20,438 bases of DNA from DATAES01 sp036257895 (GTDB lineage Bacteria; Actinomycetota; Acidimicrobiia; Acidimicrobiales; JACDCH01), in NCBI GenBank assembly GCA_036257895.1, contig DATAES010000107.1:1-20438 (forward strand). The letters run 5' to 3'. A program made the position numbers and the translations under genes. Under the pieces are notes generated by a model, which was not told the DNA's origin, searched no databases, and worked only from the letters and a program-made list of their open reading frames with translations. This document shows, one piece after another, positions 19,816 to 20,438 of this stretch (position 1 is its first letter; every line of letters starts with the position of its first letter).

Positions 19816-20438
19816 GTGCCCGGTGAACGTGAACATTGCATCGTGGTCGTGGGTGGCGACGCGCCCGATCCGGCGACAGTGGCGCGCCTGGCCGTGCCCG
19901 ATGGAGCCATCGTGATCGCGGCCGACTCCGGGGTCGACCACGCGCTGGCCGCAGGTCTGCATGTGGATGTTGCGGTCGGGGACTTCGACTCCGTGTCGCT
20001 GGACGGCTTCGACGCCGTCGTCGCTGCGGGCGCACGAGTCGAACGTCATCCCGCGGCCAAGGACCACACCGACCTCGAGCTGGCAATGGATGAAGCGCTC
20101 GCGACCGGCGCGCCCCATGTCCTCGTGCTCGGCGGCGACGGCGGGCGCCGCGACCACCTGTTCGCCAACTTCTTGGTGCTCGCCTCGCCCCGGTATGCGT
20201 CGTGCACCATCAGCGCCCACCTGGGCCGAAGCCGCGTGCACGTCCTGCACGGTGGAGCAAGCGCCCTGCGTCTCGACGCCGAGATCGGGGAGCTGGTCTC
20301 GCTGTTGCCCGTGCACGGGCCCGCGGGCGGCATCCGCACGAGCGGCTTGCGATATCTGCTGGACGGCGAGACCCTTCAGGCGGGCACGACACGCGGCGTC
20401 AGCAACGTGGTGGACACGCAGCCGGCGGAAGTGCGGCT
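19816..20438 (+). CDS. thiN: Thiamine pyrophosphokinase (5' part)
   Basis: First 207 codons of a gene that runs off the window. The enzyme transfers pyrophosphate from ATP to thiamine to make TPP. Motifs match the family: IAADSGVDHALAAGL (34-48), DVAVGDFDSVS (51-61), HPAAKDHTDLELAMDEAL (78-95) and LGGDGGRRDHLFANFLVL (105-122). The C-terminal sandwich carries GLRYLLDGETLQ and TRGVSNVV near 192-199. GTG 19816 lies 3 bases after the riboswitch and uses GGAGGGAG (19806-19813) as Shine-Dalgarno. Control by a TPP riboswitch fits feedback by its own product and independently supports the call. What follows in the operon is outside the window. Confidence 0.92.
   Translation, partial: MPGEREHCIVVVGGDAPDPATVARLAVPDGAIVIAADSGVDHALAAGLHVDVAVGDFDSVSLDGFDAVVAAGARVERHPAAKDHTDLELAMDEALATGAPHVLVLGGDGGRRDHLFANFLVLASPRYASCTISAHLGRSRVHVLHGGASALRLDAEIGELVSLLPVHGPAGGIRTSGLRYLLDGETLQAGTTRGVSNVVDTQPAEVR

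Noticed and set aside
19516..20316. Upstream extension of the GYD-protein frame on the minus strand
   Set aside because: It runs antisense through the riboswitch and thiN; the GYD domain is complete from ATG 19515.
1..20438. CRISPR array, tRNA, rRNA, transposase or phage genes
   Set aside because: No regularly spaced repeats, cloverleaf with CCA-end pattern, or integrase/transposase motifs were seen in reading both strands.

Overview
This window is high-GC bacterial DNA that looks like an Actinomycetota chromosome. The strongest evidence is the order pafA - pafB - pafC - tat - tatC - helY, which matches the pup-proteasome neighbourhood of Mycobacterium tuberculosis (pafA, pafB, pafC, tatA, tatC, helY). 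Extra genes are inserted here, and the sequences are diverged enough to suggest a non-mycobacterial lineage; Acidimicrobiia is my guess, not something the sequence proves. There is no sign of phage, transposase, CRISPR, tRNA or rRNA.

Bases 1-3388 are the Paf block: the 3' part of the Pup ligase gene pafA, a SAM methyltransferase joined to it by a 4-base overlap, and the WYL regulators pafB and pafC, also joined by a 4-base overlap. Bases 3418-6841 are a secretion block: signal peptidase I, an opposing glycerophosphodiester phosphodiesterase, a zinc-ribbon protein, a small membrane protein, and a TatB-like protein with TatC. The Ski2-type helicase helY (6841-9465) follows tatC with a one-base overlap.

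Bases 9463-10380 are the most unusual stretch. Two 94-bp tandem units sit exactly at what looks like a former ATGA stop/start junction between helY and a diacylglycerol-kinase-like remnant. A second, unrelated repeat supplies the start of the next gene, an M20 hydrolase. The first array strongly resembles the way mycobacterial MIRUs invade translationally coupled junctions.

Bases 11606-14925 hold a double-domain ThyX-like protein that lacks the canonical ThyX signature, then two exported LysM proteins: an M23 endopeptidase and a lytic transglycosylase, probably one cell-wall operon. Bases 14929-19515 are accessory metabolism: a 69-residue zinc-ribbon protein, a putative papain-like protein, two aldo-keto reductases, an acyl-CoA dehydrogenase and a GYD-domain protein. 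The window ends in a TPP riboswitch controlling a thiamine pyrophosphokinase gene (cut by the window end).

Two kinds of translation start recur. Some genes have a clear Shine-Dalgarno sequence. Others have none, but have a TANNNT -10-like box 6-11 nt before the start, which suggests leaderless or nearly leaderless transcripts. Convergent pairs are tightly packed, with gaps from minus 3 to 34 bases. All functional calls come from reading motifs by eye; no database search was run.
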